Source: UBA7236 sp964638865 (lineage in GTDB: Bacteria; Bacteroidota; Bacteroidia; Chitinophagales; BACL12). From it: a stretch of 8,069 bases of DNA. The stretch lies in NCBI GenBank assembly GCA_964638865.1, contig CAZXBG010000158.1, forward strand, positions 1 to 8,069. The letters are read 5' to 3'. A model generated the notes under the pieces. It saw nothing but the letters and a program-made list of their open reading frames with translations, had not been told where the DNA came from and did no database searches. Each line of letters begins with the position of its first letter. Within the stretch, counting starts at the first letter, position 1. Positions 6,006 through 8,069 of the stretch are shown here, in pieces. Made by a program: the position numbers and the translations under genes.

Positions 6006-7619
6006 ATGGAAAGTATCATTCCTGTAGGATATTGGATATTCTTTATATTCTCAATTGTCGGAACGCTTGTTGGGCTTTACAAATTATTCGAAAAAGCGGG
6101 TATTGCGGGCTGGAAAGCCTTAGTTCCGGTGTATAATTTATATCTGTGCACAAAAATTACCGGGAAAAGTATTTCCTGGTTCATTATGTTGCTCATCCCG
6201 GTTTTAAATGTTGTGGTGTGGTTGCTAATGGCGAATGAGATCTCAAAAGTGTTCGGAAAAGATAAATTTTGGGCATACGTAGCGTCGATGATGATTCCGT
6301 ATATTTATTTTTTGAAGATTGGGTTTGATGATGAGGTGAAATATATTGGTCCTCAAAAATCGGTTAAAAAATCTTCAGGCCGCGAATGGGCTGATGCAAT
6401 TGCTTTTGCAGTGGTAGCAGCTACGCTCATAAGAACCTTCTTTTTTGAAGCATTTACCATTCCTACTACTTCCATGGAAAGTACTTTGAAAGCCGGTGAT
6501 TTTTTATTTGTAAGTAAATTTCACTACGGTGCGCGGTTTCCTATAACTCCACTTGCATTTCCTTTTGCGCATCACACAATGCCAGTTATTAAAACAAAGG
6601 CTTTTAGTGATTTAGTGCAAATGCCTTATATGCGTTTCCCGGGCTTAGAAAAAATACATAGAAATAACAGTGTGGTATTTAATTTTCCGGAAGGAGATAC
6701 TGTTTATCTTCCCAATCAACAAAATAGTTATTACTCAATGGCAATGTCGTATGCCGACTCGTTAATACGAAGAGATAAATATAATAATAACACCTTAAAA
6801 CCTTATCAAACCTATTATAAACGAGCAATGATGGCCTATCAGAGTACAGACCAGTTAGCATATCGTCCGGTTGATAAAAGAGATAATTATATAAAACGTT
6901 GTGTTGGTTTGCCCGGTGATTCCATAGCAGTGAGAGATGGTATTTTATATGTGAATGGCAATAAGGCATTAGTTGCCGAACATCAGCAAAAATCGTATGA
7001 TGTTTTATTTAAGGGCAATTTGAGTTTTGAAAATGCAAAGAATATTTTAATTGATATGGGATTAAATCCAATGGACTTTGAGAATAATACGTTCCTTGAT
7101 AATATTCCGGTGATCATTGCAAATATGAGCATTGCAGAGAGTAAACAATTGGCAAAAAATGCTTCTGTTGTGAGCGTTACTTTAAATCATTTTGACAGAT
7201 TGCGATATGGATATATTGGTTTATTTCCACATAACCCTAATGTTATGCAAAATTCTGTTGATGATTTTAGTCCAATCTGGGTACCCAAAAAAGGTGTTAC
7301 AGTTAAGATCACAAAAGATAATTATTATAACTACCAACGCATTATCGAAGCATACGAACACAATAATGTAACCAGAGATAAAAAAGGATCTGTATTTATT
7401 GATGGAAAACTATTGACCGAATACACCTTTAAACAGAATTATTATTGGATGATGGGAGATAATCGCCATCGCTCTTACGATTCGCGGTATTGGGGTTATG
7501 TACCGGAAGATCATATTGTAGGAAAACCGGTATTGATCTGGTTTAGCTGGGATAAAACAAAACCTTTTGGTGAGCGTATAAGAGATATTCGGTGGGAACG
7601 GATGTTTAATTTTATTTAA
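6006..7619 (+). CDS. lepB: Signal peptidase I (family S26) with N-terminal DUF5684-like membrane domain
   Basis: This enzyme cleaves signal peptides from exported proteins at the outer face of the inner membrane. The 537-residue product has an N-terminal domain (about 5-106) with several hydrophobic segments and a KAGIAGWKALVPVYNLYL motif (30-47), which resembles DUF5684. A further membrane segment follows at about 129-148, then the peptidase. Catalytic Ser156 lies in PTTSMESTL and the general base Lys297 in NYIKRCVGLPGD; the box E motif is GDNRHRSYDSRYWG (484-497). The Ser-to-Lys distance is about 140 residues against about 55 in E. coli LepB, so a large insertion rich in Tyr, Asn and charged residues (about 170-290) is present. 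The enzyme should be active. It is transcribed divergently from the miaB operon, probably from the -7 box at 5960. The following lipoprotein gene starts 10 bp after its stop. Confidence 0.93.
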   Translation: MESIIPVGYWIFFIFSIVGTLVGLYKLFEKAGIAGWKALVPVYNLYLCTKITGKSISWFIMLLIPVLNVVVWLLMANEISKVFGKDKFWAYVASMMIPYIYFLKIGFDDEVKYIGPQKSVKKSSGREWADAIAFAVVAATLIRTFFFEAFTIPTTSMESTLKAGDFLFVSKFHYGARFPITPLAFPFAHHTMPVIKTKAFSDLVQMPYMRFPGLEKIHRNNSVVFNFPEGDTVYLPNQQNSYYSMAMSYADSLIRRDKYNNNTLKPYQTYYKRAMMAYQSTDQLAYRPVDKRDNYIKRCVGLPGDSIAVRDGILYVNGNKALVAEHQQKSYDVLFKGNLSFENAKNILIDMGLNPMDFENNTFLDNIPVIIANMSIAESKQLAKNASVVSVTLNHFDRLRYGYIGLFPHNPNVMQNSVDDFSPIWVPKKGVTVKITKDNYYNYQRIIEAYEHNNVTRDKKGSVFIDGKLLTEYTFKQNYYWMMGDNRHRSYDSRYWGYVPEDHIVGKPVLIWFSWDKTKPFGERIRDIRWERMFNFI

Positions 7620-7629
7620 ATAAATTAGT

Positions 7630-8069
7630 ATGCGGAATTTTATTCCAGTATTATTCTTTTTTATCGTAATTTCCGTTATTGGCTGTAATCAAAACACAGC
7701 GGATAATGAAAGTGGAAATATGGATAGTATTACCATAGAAAATAAACAAACCGATAAAACATTAAATGAAATAATAGAAGAAGAATCAACTGAAGCCAAT
7801 TATGAAAAACCTGATGCTAAAGGCAATAAAAAAATAACAAGTGATCGTTACGGATTTACTTTAGAAATTCCTTCCAATTGGACAGCAACAGATAAAAGCA
7901 ATAATGGTGATGGGTATTTTTTATCCACCGGCGACAAAGCGGTAGACATAAGGGTTTACGGGGAAAATTTGCAGGGCAATGAAATAATGGCGGAAATGGA
8001 ATTGGCAACCTGTGAAACTAGCGAAAAATATATTTTCGGTAACGGATATCCGGGAATTAAATGTTATCA
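7630..8069 (+). CDS. Putative lipoprotein, 3' end beyond the window
   Basis: An open frame runs from ATG 7630 to the window edge (146 complete codons and no stop). It begins with a lipoprotein signal: MRN, a hydrophobic core, and the lipobox VIGC with Cys19. After the Cys comes a polar linker of about 45 residues rich in Asn, Asp, Glu and Lys. A folded domain then begins near KITSDRYGFTLEIPSNWT. The pattern of an aromatic-rich strand followed by PSNWT is seen in many small exported Bacteroidota proteins, including PsbP- or DUF1795-like folds, but I cannot name the family. The start codon is 10 bp after the lepB stop, so co-transcription with signal peptidase I is likely. The leader would be processed by signal peptidase II, not by LepB. 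Confidence 0.8.
   Translation, partial: MRNFIPVLFFFIVISVIGCNQNTADNESGNMDSITIENKQTDKTLNEIIEEESTEANYEKPDAKGNKKITSDRYGFTLEIPSNWTATDKSNNGDGYFLSTGDKAVDIRVYGENLQGNEIMAEMELATCETSEKYIFGNGYPGIKCY

Noticed and set aside
6679..6969. Minus-strand open frame of 96 codons inside lepB.
   Set aside because: It lies antisense to the conserved signal peptidase frame, and its composition is typical of a shadow frame.

Overview
The window looks like a scaffold from a member of the Bacteroidota. It is AT-rich, has an orphan type IX secretion (T9SS) sorting tail, a LptE of the Bacteroidota kind, signal peptidase I with a large extra N-terminal membrane domain, TAnnTTTG-type -7 promoter boxes and start regions without clear Shine-Dalgarno sequences. 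A run of exactly 100 N shows that it is a draft assembly, possibly metagenomic. I cannot place it below phylum.

Layout. Bases 1-327 end in a short plus-strand reading frame that is essentially only a T9SS C-terminal sorting domain with no passenger protein. Bases 342-5675 are one tightly packed minus-strand operon, read from right to left: miaB (tRNA methylthiotransferase), a stand-alone sigma-54 enhancer-binding protein, lptE (LPS transport lipoprotein), a large acidic repeat protein interrupted by the assembly gap, and secG (Sec translocon subunit). The four junctions are an 18-bp gap, an 11-bp overlap, a 1-bp overlap (TAATG) and a 1-bp gap, so these genes are almost certainly co-transcribed. 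Bases 5676-6005 are a divergent intergenic region with a promoter at each edge and an array of alternating inverted repeats between them. Bases 6006-8069 carry plus-strand lepB (signal peptidase I) and, 10 bp later, the start of a lipoprotein gene cut by the window end.

How the genes fit together. Most of the window serves the cell envelope: SecG and LepB move and process exported proteins, LptE inserts LPS, and the last gene encodes an exported lipoprotein. MiaB modifies tRNA. The sigma-54 activator has no sensory domain, so any signal must come through a partner or through expression level; its targets cannot be read from the window.

The least explained items are: (1) the inverted-repeat array at 5725-5881, whose arms differ between units but stay paired within each unit; (2) the 300-bp in-frame tandem repeat in the acidic protein, where the assembly broke at an exact 55-bp repeat and probably hides further copies; (3) the orphan T9SS tail; and (4) a GSFTNA variant of the sigma-54 contact loop. 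I found no CRISPR array, transposase, tRNA or rRNA, and no clear new multi-gene system.
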